Below are positions 1 through 7,734 of a stretch of 17,284 nt of DNA, in pieces. The position numbers and the translations under genes were made by a program. Under the pieces are notes generated by a model. That model saw only the letters and a program-made list of their open reading frames with translations. It made no database searches and was not told the DNA's origin. This DNA comes from AB-629-J13 sp964518835 (GTDB lineage Bacteria > Fidelibacterota > Marinisomatia > Marinisomatales > AB-629-J13): contig CAZFKU010000027.1 of assembly GCA_964518835.1 (NCBI GenBank), positions 1 through 17,284 on the forward strand. Direction: 5' to 3'. Numbering within the stretch: position 1 is the stretch's first letter; every line of letters starts with the position of its first letter.

Positions 1-54
1 GCGTACGCCGGCAGATTTACAGTCTGCTGCCATTGACCGCTCGGCCATCTCCCC
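1..54 (-). tRNA. tRNA-Tyr (GTA), 3' part cut by window edge
   Basis: Read on the minus strand, the 5' end at 54 begins GGGGAGA, followed by T8, a GCC/GGC D stem and the GAGCGG D-loop box. The anticodon stem GCAGA/TCTGC encloses the loop CTGTAAA with anticodon GTA at 18-20. The last visible bases start a long class II variable arm, as expected for bacterial tRNA-Tyr. The rest of the variable arm, the T arm and the acceptor 3' strand lie outside the window. It lies 102 bases downstream of tRNA-Thr and is probably co-transcribed with it. Confidence 0.93.
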
Positions 55-156
55 TTCAATTCTCCGTGCAAACGTATTAACTCAGTCGAGTAAATGATGC
101 AATCGCCCATCGGTTAACCTTCAAATCCTTTATTCTCTTAATCCTTTAAAGAAAAG

Positions 157-229
157 AGCCGACGGAGGGACTCGAACCCACGACCTGCTGATTACAAATC
201 AGCTGCTCTACCAGCTGAGCTACATCGGC
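157..229 (-). tRNA. tRNA-Thr (TGT)
   Basis: This is a complete 73-base cloverleaf. The acceptor pairs GCCGATG with CGTCGGC (one T-G pair), with discriminator T. The D stem is GCTC/GAGC, the anticodon stem GCTGA/TCAGC encloses TTTGTAA with anticodon TGT at 194-196, and the T arm is GTGGG-TTCGAGT-CCCTC. The 3' CCA is not encoded. The order tRNA-Thr then tRNA-Tyr matches the tRNA cluster that precedes tuf/secE/nusG in many bacteria, so those genes may lie just past the left edge (inference). Confidence 0.97.
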
Positions 230-421
230 TGAAAATACAACTATTTTCTCCTGGTTCTTCCTGCAATATGCAGCACCTTTTCTGTGAATTCGACACACAA
301 CATTTATTTCTTTCCTTTTTAAAGAGCCTGAAAACTTACTTTTTATGTTGATTAAAGCCTACCAATTTATCTTGTTTAACATAAAATAATCAATTATTTT
401 TGAAAATATTTTAAAATATAT
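230..421. other. AT-rich intergenic region between cysS and tRNA-Thr
   Basis: These 192 bases hold no gene that I can support. The half next to cysS is almost pure A/T and contains a perfect but AT-only inverted repeat (AAAATAAT-CA-ATTATTTT, 383-400), too weak to call a terminator. Nearer the tRNA there is a short palindrome, CTGCA-TAT-TGCAG in the minus-strand reading. A promoter for the tRNA pair could lie here, but I found no convincing -35/-10 pair. Confidence 0.4.
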
Positions 422-1828
422 TTAACGGTCTTTAAGTGACCATACCGGCTTGCATAAAGATCCACCCGGTGTATCTTCTATTTTCCATCCCAATTTATAT
501 AATTCATCTCTAATTTTGTCAGATTCATCCCAATTCTTTTCCTTACGGGCAAGAATCCGTTTATTAACCAATCGTTGGATTTTTTCAGGGATTTCAAACT
601 GGGGAGGAATGATTCCCATGACATCATCAATTGCTTTTAGGAAATTTAATCCTGATAAAACTGATTCCATACTCAAGTCATTTTCTTCAATTTTAATATT
701 CGTCTGTTTAATCCATGTAAAAACAACCGCCAGTGCTTTAGGTGTATCCAGGTCATCCTCAAGTGCTTGAATAAATTCAGTGTGTGATCTTGAATGCAAA
801 TCAATGGGGACTTTATTATTTTTTACCATAAAATTTAATTTAGAGGAAATGTCAACAATTCTTTGAATAGCCTGTTCCCCTTCAATTCGTTTAGATAAAG
901 AAAAATTTAATTTGGTTCTATAATGACCATTTAAAAGGAGAAATCGTATGACTTCCGGAATAAATCCCTGATTTTTCAAATCATCAATTCGATGAAAATT
1001 GCCTTCCGATTTGCTCATTTTATCCCCTTCAATCTGCAAATGTTCAGCATGCATCCATGTCTTGACAAATTTTGATCCGGTTGCTGCACAAGATTGTGCT
1101 ATCTCATTTTCATGATGAGGAAAAATATTATCCACTCCTCCACAATGAATGTCAAAATAATCACCGAGGTATTTCATACTCATGGCAGAGCATTCAATAT
1201 GCCATCCCGGTCTGCCTTTTCCCCATGGCGAATCCCACCAAACATCACCATCTTCGGATTTATGTCCTTTCCACAAGGCAAAATCCTGTGGGTTATCCTT
1301 TGTGTATTCATCATCAGAAATGCGATCAGATGATTGAAGAAGATTACTCTTAATATTGACCAATTTGCCATAATCCGAATAATTTGAAATTTTAAAAAAC
1401 ACTGAATTATCATCAGTCGTATAGGCAATTTCCTTATCAATTAAATTTTTTATGATTTCGATCATTTCAGAAACATGCCCGGTTGCTTCCGGGTATTCAT
1501 CTGCTGGAATAATATTTAACCAGGATAGATCCTTGAAAAATAGTTTTTTGTATTTTTGTGTTAATTCACTTAACGGTATTTTTTCTTCAATGGACCGACG
1601 TATAGTTTTATCATCTATATCCGTGATATTCATAACATGAGTGACGGAATAGTTTTTATAAATAAGAAATCGCTTTAATAAATCTTCAAAAACAAAAGTA
1701 CGGAAATTACCGATATGTGCAGCATCATACACTGTGGGGCCGCATGTATACATCCTCACACTGTCTTTTTTGATTGGAATAAATTCTTCCTTCTTTCGGC
1801 TGAGACTATTGTAAAATTCTATTGACAT
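422..1828 (-). CDS. cysS: cysteinyl-tRNA synthetase
   Basis: Class I aminoacyl-tRNA synthetase that charges tRNA-Cys with cysteine in the cytoplasm. At 468 residues it is close to the usual bacterial length of about 460. The Rossmann fold opens with TCGPTVYD and the HIGH-type motif HIGN (38-41). The KMSKS loop is at 270-274. The zinc ligands that give cysteine selectivity align as C29, C213 (WHIEC), H238 and E242 (HHENE), matching E. coli C28, C209, H234 and E238. The C-terminal part carries the usual helical anticodon-binding region. The start ATG at 1828 follows the NusG-like gene by 21 bases with only a weak Shine-Dalgarno (ACGGA). It is the last protein gene of the long run before the tRNAs. 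Confidence 0.97.
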   Translation of the reverse strand: MSIEFYNSLSRKKEEFIPIKKDSVRMYTCGPTVYDAAHIGNFRTFVFEDLLKRFLIYKNYSVTHVMNITDIDDKTIRRSIEEKIPLSELTQKYKKLFFKDLSWLNIIPADEYPEATGHVSEMIEIIKNLIDKEIAYTTDDNSVFFKISNYSDYGKLVNIKSNLLQSSDRISDDEYTKDNPQDFALWKGHKSEDGDVWWDSPWGKGRPGWHIECSAMSMKYLGDYFDIHCGGVDNIFPHHENEIAQSCAATGSKFVKTWMHAEHLQIEGDKMSKSEGNFHRIDDLKNQGFIPEVIRFLLLNGHYRTKLNFSLSKRIEGEQAIQRIVDISSKLNFMVKNNKVPIDLHSRSHTEFIQALEDDLDTPKALAVVFTWIKQTNIKIEENDLSMESVLSGLNFLKAIDDVMGIIPPQFEIPEKIQRLVNKRILARKEKNWDESDKIRDELYKLGWKIEDTPGGSLCKPVWSLKDR

Positions 1829-1849
1829 TGCTATTCCGTGATCTATGAG

Positions 1850-2365
1850 TTACACTGATGCTTTTTGCTTTTTTTTCTTCAGGGTTTTTAACCATTTCCT
1901 CTCAATTTGACATTGAATTGCATGTTGAATTGCATCAATTTTTAACACAAAATAATCGTCTCCCTTTATCCGAGATACATATCCTGCCATACCCTTTAAA
2001 GGTCCTCCTATGATCTCAACCTCATCTCCAACAACAAAATAATCTGTTGGTTCCGGATCAAACCCGCCTTCAATTAAATTCTTAATCCCTTCAATATCTG
2101 AGTCACGAATAGGGATTATTTCCCCACCAATTTTAACAATATGATGTACTCCGTAGGTCTGAACGATATTAAGCGTTTCTTTTTTGTGGGAATGCACAAA
2201 AATATAACTGTTGAACATAGGTTTTTCAATCCATTTAAATCGGTCACTCCACTTTCGTTTCACTTTAATAAGAGGTAAATATGTTTTTATATTTTTCTCG
2301 ATCAAAAACTTTTCAGCCATTTTCTCATGACGGGGTTTGGTATACACTGCCATCCAAAATTCCAT
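1850..2365 (-). CDS. NusG-family transcription antiterminator, UpxY/RfaH-like paralog
   Basis: A specialised NusG paralog of 171 residues that likely binds RNA polymerase at selected operons and suppresses termination. An N-terminal NGN domain (about 3-95) has the features YTKPRHEKMAE, TYLP and KWSDR, then a hydrophobic FNSYIFVH strand, all typical of the UpxY type of Bacteroidota. A KOW domain follows (about 112-145; VGDEVEIIGGPLKGMAG). The tail is Lys-rich (KKKKQK). I start it at ATG 2365, which overlaps the ddl stop as TGATG with a G-rich stretch upstream. A further in-frame ATG at 2416 would add 17 residues not expected in the family and overlap ddl by 52 bases. Housekeeping nusG normally sits with secE and rplK, whereas this gene is between ddl and cysS, so I do not call it nusG. 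Its target operons are unknown. Confidence 0.85.
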   Translation of the reverse strand: MEFWMAVYTKPRHEKMAEKFLIEKNIKTYLPLIKVKRKWSDRFKWIEKPMFNSYIFVHSHKKETLNIVQTYGVHHIVKIGGEIIPIRDSDIEGIKNLIEGGFDPEPTDYFVVGDEVEIIGGPLKGMAGYVSRIKGDDYFVLKIDAIQHAIQCQIERKWLKTLKKKKQKASV

Positions 2366-3255
2366 CAGAACCCTACCCCTTTTATTATCCGTTCGATGAG
2401 ATGCGAAAAAGACCATCCTATTTCATTAGCTGCCATAGGAACCAAACTTGTATCCGTCATACCCGGCAAGGTATTCACCTCAAGAATCCATGGAATATTT
2501 TCTTCATCCAATAGAAAATCAATCCTTCCATAATTTGAACAGCCAAGTCTATCATATACATGTTTACCAATTTGACATATTTCTTCCGATAAATTATTTG
2601 GTAATTCAGGAGAACAAATATAAGAGCTCATACCCTGTGTATATTTACATTCATAATCATACAATTTTTTTGACGGTATTATTTCCACAATGGGAAGGAT
2701 TGTTTCTCCCACAATTGAAACAGTTAATTCTCTACCGGAAATATAGGACTCAATTAGAATCAGCTCATCATATTCAAAAGCAGTTTCGATAGCATTATTT
2801 ATTATCGATTGGTTTTCCACAAGCGTTAATCCAACAGTACTTCCCAAAGAGTTTGGTTTCACGATTACAGGAAAAGTATCAAATGACGGATTTCCCGTTT
2901 TTTTATTTACCAATTTCCAGTCCGGTGTTTTGTACCCAAATTGGGAAATGATGGATTTACACAAATTTTTATCCATACAAATTGATGATGCGGTCACACC
3001 GGATCCTGTGTAGGGAATTTTCAGACAATCTAAAAATCCCTGGATCGTCCCATCTTCTCCAATTCCTCCATGAAGCGCATTAAAAACAAGATCACAATTT
3101 GATAAAATTGGAATGGTAGAATTTAGGTCATCAGTGAAATCAACACATTCGACGTCGTAGGACAAATCAAATAGTGCTTTTTCAACCGATCTTCCTGTCA
3201 ATAATGATATTTCCCGCTCAGGAGAAGTACTTCCCATCAGGACTGCAATTTTCAT
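2365..3255 (-). CDS. ddl: D-alanine--D-alanine ligase
   Basis: ATP-grasp enzyme that joins two D-alanines for the peptidoglycan stem peptide in the cytoplasm. Its 296 residues are slightly under the usual 300-310. Landmarks in order are SPEREISL (catalytic Glu at E13), ALHGGIGEDG (60-69), GSGVTASSICMDK (84-96), VIVKP with GSTVG (138-142) and the metal-binding segment RIDFLLDE to LEVNTLPGMT (N261). The omega-loop Lys-Tyr pair is present in YDYECKY (K204, Y205), which favours D-Ala-D-Ala over D-Ala-D-Lac synthesis. The start ATG directly abuts the stop of the upstream HAD gene (TAAATG), and its TGA overlaps the ATG of the NusG paralog, so the three are probably translationally coupled. Confidence 0.96.
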   Translation of the reverse strand: MKIAVLMGSTSPEREISLLTGRSVEKALFDLSYDVECVDFTDDLNSTIPILSNCDLVFNALHGGIGEDGTIQGFLDCLKIPYTGSGVTASSICMDKNLCKSIISQFGYKTPDWKLVNKKTGNPSFDTFPVIVKPNSLGSTVGLTLVENQSIINNAIETAFEYDELILIESYISGRELTVSIVGETILPIVEIIPSKKLYDYECKYTQGMSSYICSPELPNNLSEEICQIGKHVYDRLGCSNYGRIDFLLDEENIPWILEVNTLPGMTDTSLVPMAANEIGWSFSHLIERIIKGVGF

Positions 3256-3819
3256 TTAATTATTTATATCCAATAACATTTCTGCACCTTCTAACAGATT
3301 TTTTACAGTAAATGAAACTACGAATTCATGAGGTAGATTTGCCTGGGTTTCCTGCCCTCTCCCGGTTAAGACGAGCATGGTATCCATATTGAGATTGCTT
3401 CCTCCTTCTAAATCTGAAATGGAATCACCAATCATAAGGCATTGATCCAGTTTAAGAGAAAGATCTTTCTCTGCTTCATGGAACATACCGGGTTTTGGTT
3501 TTCTGCGTTGGGATCCGCTTCCGGGAAGATCGGTACAAATATACAATCCGGAAATGTTCACATTCCTCTCTTCAATTTTACTGATTAAATATGAATGGAT
3601 TTTATCTAATTCACTTTCATCTATCAATCCCCTTGACACACCAGACTGATTTGTAACAATACAAAGATGGGCAGACAGAGTAGATAATTTTTTAAGGGCA
3701 TCCAAAGTAAATGGATATAATCGAAAATCCTTCAATGAGGAAATATATCCCGGATCGGGATTCAAGGTTCCGTCCCTGTCAATAAAAATGGCATCATAAA
3801 TATATGATTTGTCAGACAT
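3256..3819 (-). CDS. HAD-IIIA phosphatase, GmhB/histidinol-phosphatase-like
   Basis: Haloacid-dehalogenase phosphatase of 187 residues, the length of GmhB (D-glycero-D-manno-heptose 1,7-bisphosphate 7-phosphatase). Motif I is FIDRDGTLN (nucleophile D14, acid/base D16), motif II TNQSG (T56), motif III lies in RKPKPGM (K107/K109), and motif IV is GDSISD (D132, D136). The zinc loop of GmhB, a Cys-x-His and a Cys-x-Cys just before RKP, is not intact. Only C95 remains, the Cys-x-Cys positions are S103 and R105, and the loop is short. The exact substrate is therefore open: heptose bisphosphate, histidinol phosphate or another sugar phosphate. It overlaps the upstream membrane-protein gene by 8 bases and abuts ddl, which suggests an envelope-precursor role. 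Confidence 0.85.
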   Translation of the reverse strand: MSDKSYIYDAIFIDRDGTLNPDPGYISSLKDFRLYPFTLDALKKLSTLSAHLCIVTNQSGVSRGLIDESELDKIHSYLISKIEERNVNISGLYICTDLPGSGSQRRKPKPGMFHEAEKDLSLKLDQCLMIGDSISDLEGGSNLNMDTMLVLTGRGQETQANLPHEFVVSFTVKNLLEGAEMLLDINN

Positions 3820-4783
3820 TTTTTATTTCTGCTAACTGAACTGAACTTTTTGCAAAATAAAATGCACCTACAATAACAAAGGGAATAAATCCAACTGCAT
3901 GAAGGATAATTGCCAAAGATTGAGAAATTGGCAAATCCATTCCAAAAACCGAAACCATCATATAAATGACAACAGCATGGTATGTTCCAACATATCCGGG
4001 TGCGGCCGGGACAGAAATGGACAATGTTGTTGCGATTAGCAATAATCCTGCCTGCTGCCAGTTCAAATCAATATCAACAGCCAAAATGACTAAATAGACA
4101 CACACAAAGTAAATTGCCCACAAATATATTGTATAAAAGGAAATAAGACCTTTATTCCGGGATTCACCCAATTGGCTGAATCCATTTACTGCATTGAATA
4201 AAAAGGAAATAATATTTTTTAATAACGGTTGTGATCTACCCATTAATTCATTCTTATACTTATCCAAAGCCGTCTTTTTTTTACTCATTAAATGCATGGT
4301 GGAAAATGCTAAGATTAAAAAAATTGCGATTAGTATCATTCCTGTCTTAAGCCAATTTTCCATTGGATAAATAATTAAAAATAAAGCGGAAAATATTAGC
4401 AATCCTGCAAAATCCAGGATGCGATCTAAAATGATTGACCCCATTATTGAAGACACTTTTAAAGGACATTCTTTTGACAGGGAATAACCACGAAGCAGTT
4501 CCCCCAGTCGAAAGGGTAAGATACTATTTCCAAAATAACCGAGGATGGTTGCACTGAAAAGAGGATAAACCGGAACTTCAATTAATGGTCTCAGCAATAA
4601 CTGCCATCTTTTTGCCCGAACCTGAACACTGTAAATAAACAGAACAAAAACAGCAAGGATATACAATGGATTTACTGTTCTCAAATGAGTCCATAACTGA
4701 TGTGCATCCAGATTCCAAAAGGCGTAATACAAACCAATGAGACTCAGGATTATCCCAATTGTCAATTTTGTGGATTTATTCAC
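3812..4783 (-). CDS. flippase-like integral membrane protein (LPG synthase TM / YbhN family)
   Basis: Inner-membrane protein of 323 residues with about eight predicted hydrophobic segments, for example 8-22, 40-54, 126-139, 146-163, 217-236, 246-259, 267-281 and 293-311. Family signatures are visible: GNSILPFRLGELLRGY (85-100), LDRILDF (119-125) and PAAPGYVGTYHA (259-270). This is the transmembrane flippase-like domain shared with the membrane part of MprF and with YbhN. There is no catalytic lysyl-transferase domain, so it is probably a lipid or lipid-linked precursor transporter, but the substrate cannot be read from sequence. The start is GTG at 4783, 8 bases inside the lolA-like gene, and its TGA lies 8 bases inside the HAD gene. 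Confidence 0.85.
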   Translation of the reverse strand: MNKSTKLTIGIILSLIGLYYAFWNLDAHQLWTHLRTVNPLYILAVFVLFIYSVQVRAKRWQLLLRPLIEVPVYPLFSATILGYFGNSILPFRLGELLRGYSLSKECPLKVSSIMGSIILDRILDFAGLLIFSALFLIIYPMENWLKTGMILIAIFLILAFSTMHLMSKKKTALDKYKNELMGRSQPLLKNIISFLFNAVNGFSQLGESRNKGLISFYTIYLWAIYFVCVYLVILAVDIDLNWQQAGLLLIATTLSISVPAAPGYVGTYHAVVIYMMVSVFGMDLPISQSLAIILHAVGFIPFVIVGAFYFAKSSVQLAEIKNV

Positions 4784-5363
4784 GAAAGTCTATGATCTCC
4801 CATCCGGTTGTGTCCGGAATTACTTTTGTAAATTCCGTAGATTGTAAACTTATTAAATCAAGACTCAAATTAATGGACTCATTTTCACTGAAGTATATGG
4901 ATAAGTTCCTGAGATCATAATATTTATCAACCTCCAGATTACCTGAAATTTCATAATCTTCAATTGATAAATAAATGGTTTTTGATTGGGGTTTCTCTTC
5001 AACCCTGTCCACGGTAATGTTCTTCCAGTCTCCATTTAATATAGAAATTAAATTAAATTCATTTTTGATATAATGATCAATCACTACCTTATTTTGTCGC
5101 GGATAAAATGTATAAAATAAATTATCATCTAATAAAAGTGTGACGTTTGGCATACGGATCATTAAATGATGCTGATTATCTATAAATAAATCAGCATTTG
5201 ATCTGCTTTGAGATGCCGAATAAAGTTGTTCAATTTCCAATCGGTACATTCCCGGTTGTGCATAAAGTTTATGTATGACCGAATCCAGTAAAGATGTTTC
5301 GCTAAAAAGAAGGTTTAGATTAAAACCTAAAATCAAATGAATATATTTGAGAAAATAATTCAA
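4776..5363 (-). CDS. lolA: LolA-like periplasmic outer-membrane lipoprotein carrier
   Basis: A secreted protein of 195 residues. It begins with a plausible signal peptide (K6, hydrophobic 7-20, possible cleavage near S21) and continues with alternating beta strands typical of the LolA half-barrel, such as GMYRLEIEQLY, ADLFIDNQHHLMIRM and LLLDDNLFYTFYP. LolA carries lipoproteins from the inner-membrane Lol exporter to the outer membrane. Sequence similarity is diffuse; the main support is position directly downstream of ftsK, the same order as ftsK-lolA in gammaproteobacteria. The start must be TTG at 5363, because the codon just before it is an in-frame TGA. It overlaps the ftsK stop by 4 bases. 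Confidence 0.75.
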   Translation of the reverse strand: MNYFLKYIHLILGFNLNLLFSETSLLDSVIHKLYAQPGMYRLEIEQLYSASQSRSNADLFIDNQHHLMIRMPNVTLLLDDNLFYTFYPRQNKVVIDHYIKNEFNLISILNGDWKNITVDRVEEKPQSKTIYLSIEDYEISGNLEVDKYYDLRNLSIYFSENESINLSLDLISLQSTEFTKVIPDTTGWEIIDFRE

Positions 5364-7684
5364 TCAGAGATCATTTCAAGGTAAGATTCATCCACCAATA
5401 CTTCCCTGGCCTTACTCCCTGTGAAAGGACCTACAACTCCAATTTTCTCCATTTCATCCATTAACCGGGCAGCCCGGGAATACCCCAATTTTAATCTTCT
5501 TTGTAATAAGGAAATGGATCCCTGCTGATGGATAACAACCAATTTTATAGCTTCCGAAAGCATTTCATCTTTTTCATCTCCCCCGAAAGTGAAATCACCT
5601 GACGACACCTCTTTAATACTCGGAAGTGTTAATTTCTCGCCTTCCGGCTGGGATGTAATGTGATTCATAACAGATTCGATTTCTTCAAGGGAAAGAAAAG
5701 CATTATGGAGGCGTGTCGGCTCAGCAGAACCCAACCCAATGAAAAGCATGTCGCCTCTACCAATTAATTTTTCTGCACCGGAAGTATCAATTATAGTTCG
5801 GGAATCAATTTTTGTTGCTACCTGAAAGGCAATCCTGGATGGAAAATTTGCCTTGATCACACCGGTTATTACATCCACAGAGGGTCTTTGTGTGGCAATA
5901 ACCAGATGAATTCCAACTGCCCGAGCCAACTGGGCCAATCGGGCAATGGGTGCTTCAACATCCTTAGCGCTCATCATCATCAGGTCTGCCAACTCATCAA
6001 TTACAAGTATTATATAAGGCATTAGAGGTTGATTGTCAGATTTCATTTTATTATTGTATTCACCGATGTTTCTCACCACAGCTTCTGCTAAAACCGTGTA
6101 TCGGTTATCCATTTCTTTTTCTAATCCCCTAAGAGCAAGGATGGCATTTTCTGTTGTCGTCACGATTGGTTCATCAATATCTTCAGAACGAATAAGAAAA
6201 TATTTTTCCAATGCCCTATACATGGTCATTTCAACCTTTTTTGGATCTATGATCATGAATCGTACCTCATCCGGTTTTGCCCGGTAAAGGATACTGCAGA
6301 TAACCGTGTTTAAACAAACTGATTTCCCTGAACCTGTTGTACCTGCTATCAACAGATGAGGCATATCACCCAGATTCAAAGTTTCAATCTCACCGGATGT
6401 ATTTTTCCCGATGGCAAGGGTTAACAGTGATTGACTGCCGGCAAATTTCTCAGAGTTCACAATGGATTTGTAATAAACTAATGCAGGATTTCGATTGGGA
6501 ATTTCAATCCCCACGGATGATTTCCCCGGTATGGGAGCGATCACCCTCACCCTGCTTGCTTCCATGACTCTGGCAAGATCATCCGACAACTGGACAAATT
6601 TGTTAACCCGTACTCCTTCTCCCGGTTCTACCTCAAACAAGGTAATGATGGGACCTGGGTGGACGTTCACAACTTTTCCTTCAACCCCGAAAGTTTCCAG
6701 TGATTTTGTTAAAAAATTAGCTCTTTCCAACAATTCATCCCTGCTCATTCCATCCCGGATATTAAGAGGCGAATCCAATAATTCAGTCGTGGGTAATTGA
6801 TATTCTCTTTTGGCAGCTTTCCGTTCTTTCATTTCATCCAGAGGAACTTCTTCCTCTATAACCATTTCCCCCACCTCAATATTTTCGGATTCTTCCGGAC
6901 CGCCTTTATCTGGTTTTTCTTCCATTTCGGAGTAACTTTCTACATTTTCTTTTAGGGGAGTTCTCTCTTTTTTTTCAGAAGACTGGGGTTTATCCACCTT
7001 TTCTATCGGATTAAACGATTCACTCTCCTTTGGAATTTCCTTTAATTCATCCTCCTGTTTCTCTTCGATCTTTGAGATCAATTCCTGAGTATGCTTCTGT
7101 TTTGATTTTTCCTTTTTCTTCAATTCCCTCTTAAGGGTAAAGGAATTCCATTTATTCTGAATCCATTTTCCTGTTGTTTGGAAGGGATGATAAAAACTCC
7201 ATGAAAAATATCCTCTGATTAACAATAGCCAGCCACCCATAAGAACTACTGACACTCCTATGCCTCCTAAAAAATCATGAAATAAATTTGCTATAGACCA
7301 TCCGGTAAATCCTGAATATAAAACGTGGGGAGGATTCCCTTGGTACATCCATATTGTTATCAATCCAAGGGAAATAGAAATCAAAAACATAGCAGTAAGA
7401 AGATAGAGAGAGGTCCGGTAAAGGTTTTCAAGTTTGCGATGACTGAACAGCCACCAGCCCCATACGAATCCTAACAGAGGTAAAATGATAACAGAATATC
7501 CAAATCCTAATTTTATCAATCCATAAGACACATAAATTCCGATGATCCCCATGGTGTTGGTCAATTTGACATTTGGAGAAATTCTCGGTTCTTCAGACGG
7601 ATTAAATCCAATCAAACTGGCTAAGACGCACAGTGATAAAACCAGCAGTAAGATACCAATTATTTCCTGTTTACGATTTTGCAT
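5360..7684 (-). CDS. ftsK: DNA translocase FtsK/SpoIIIE
   Basis: A 774-residue septal DNA pump that moves chromosome termini across the division plane. The N-terminal part (8-160) has four or five membrane helices, followed by a highly charged Lys/Glu-rich linker (about 180-295). The alpha domain is about 305-400. The beta motor has Walker A GTTGSGKS (448-455), Walker B VIDELADL (D563, E564) and an ATQRPSVDVITG sensor region (597-608). The gamma winged helix (about 705-770) has the usual SISLLQRRLKLGYSRAARLMD segment that reads polar DNA motifs. The linker is short compared with E. coli FtsK. ATG at 7684 has no clear Shine-Dalgarno and lies 50 bases after gcvT. Confidence 0.97.
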   Translation of the reverse strand: MQNRKQEIIGILLLVLSLCVLASLIGFNPSEEPRISPNVKLTNTMGIIGIYVSYGLIKLGFGYSVIILPLLGFVWGWWLFSHRKLENLYRTSLYLLTAMFLISISLGLITIWMYQGNPPHVLYSGFTGWSIANLFHDFLGGIGVSVVLMGGWLLLIRGYFSWSFYHPFQTTGKWIQNKWNSFTLKRELKKKEKSKQKHTQELISKIEEKQEDELKEIPKESESFNPIEKVDKPQSSEKKERTPLKENVESYSEMEEKPDKGGPEESENIEVGEMVIEEEVPLDEMKERKAAKREYQLPTTELLDSPLNIRDGMSRDELLERANFLTKSLETFGVEGKVVNVHPGPIITLFEVEPGEGVRVNKFVQLSDDLARVMEASRVRVIAPIPGKSSVGIEIPNRNPALVYYKSIVNSEKFAGSQSLLTLAIGKNTSGEIETLNLGDMPHLLIAGTTGSGKSVCLNTVICSILYRAKPDEVRFMIIDPKKVEMTMYRALEKYFLIRSEDIDEPIVTTTENAILALRGLEKEMDNRYTVLAEAVVRNIGEYNNKMKSDNQPLMPYIILVIDELADLMMMSAKDVEAPIARLAQLARAVGIHLVIATQRPSVDVITGVIKANFPSRIAFQVATKIDSRTIIDTSGAEKLIGRGDMLFIGLGSAEPTRLHNAFLSLEEIESVMNHITSQPEGEKLTLPSIKEVSSGDFTFGGDEKDEMLSEAIKLVVIHQQGSISLLQRRLKLGYSRAARLMDEMEKIGVVGPFTGSKAREVLVDESYLEMISD

Positions 7685-7734
7685 TATTATCAGGTATTCG
7701 AATTAATAATTTCCGGTTCAATTTATAATGAGGT

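Noticed and set aside
383..419. AT-only hairpins after cysS as a terminator
   Set aside because: The inverted repeat is perfect but has no G or C in the stem, and such palindromes are expected by chance in DNA this AT-rich.
450..770. 106-codon open frame on the plus strand
   Set aside because: Antisense to the C-terminal part of cysS, with no supporting ribosome site or motif.
2366..2416. Upstream ATG start for the NusG paralog
   Set aside because: It would add 17 residues outside the NGN domain and overlap ddl by 52 bases. The TGATG junction at 2363-2367 gives a family-typical start.
2448..2792. 114-codon open frame on the plus strand
   Set aside because: It is antisense to ddl and its residues look like random translation of AT-rich DNA.
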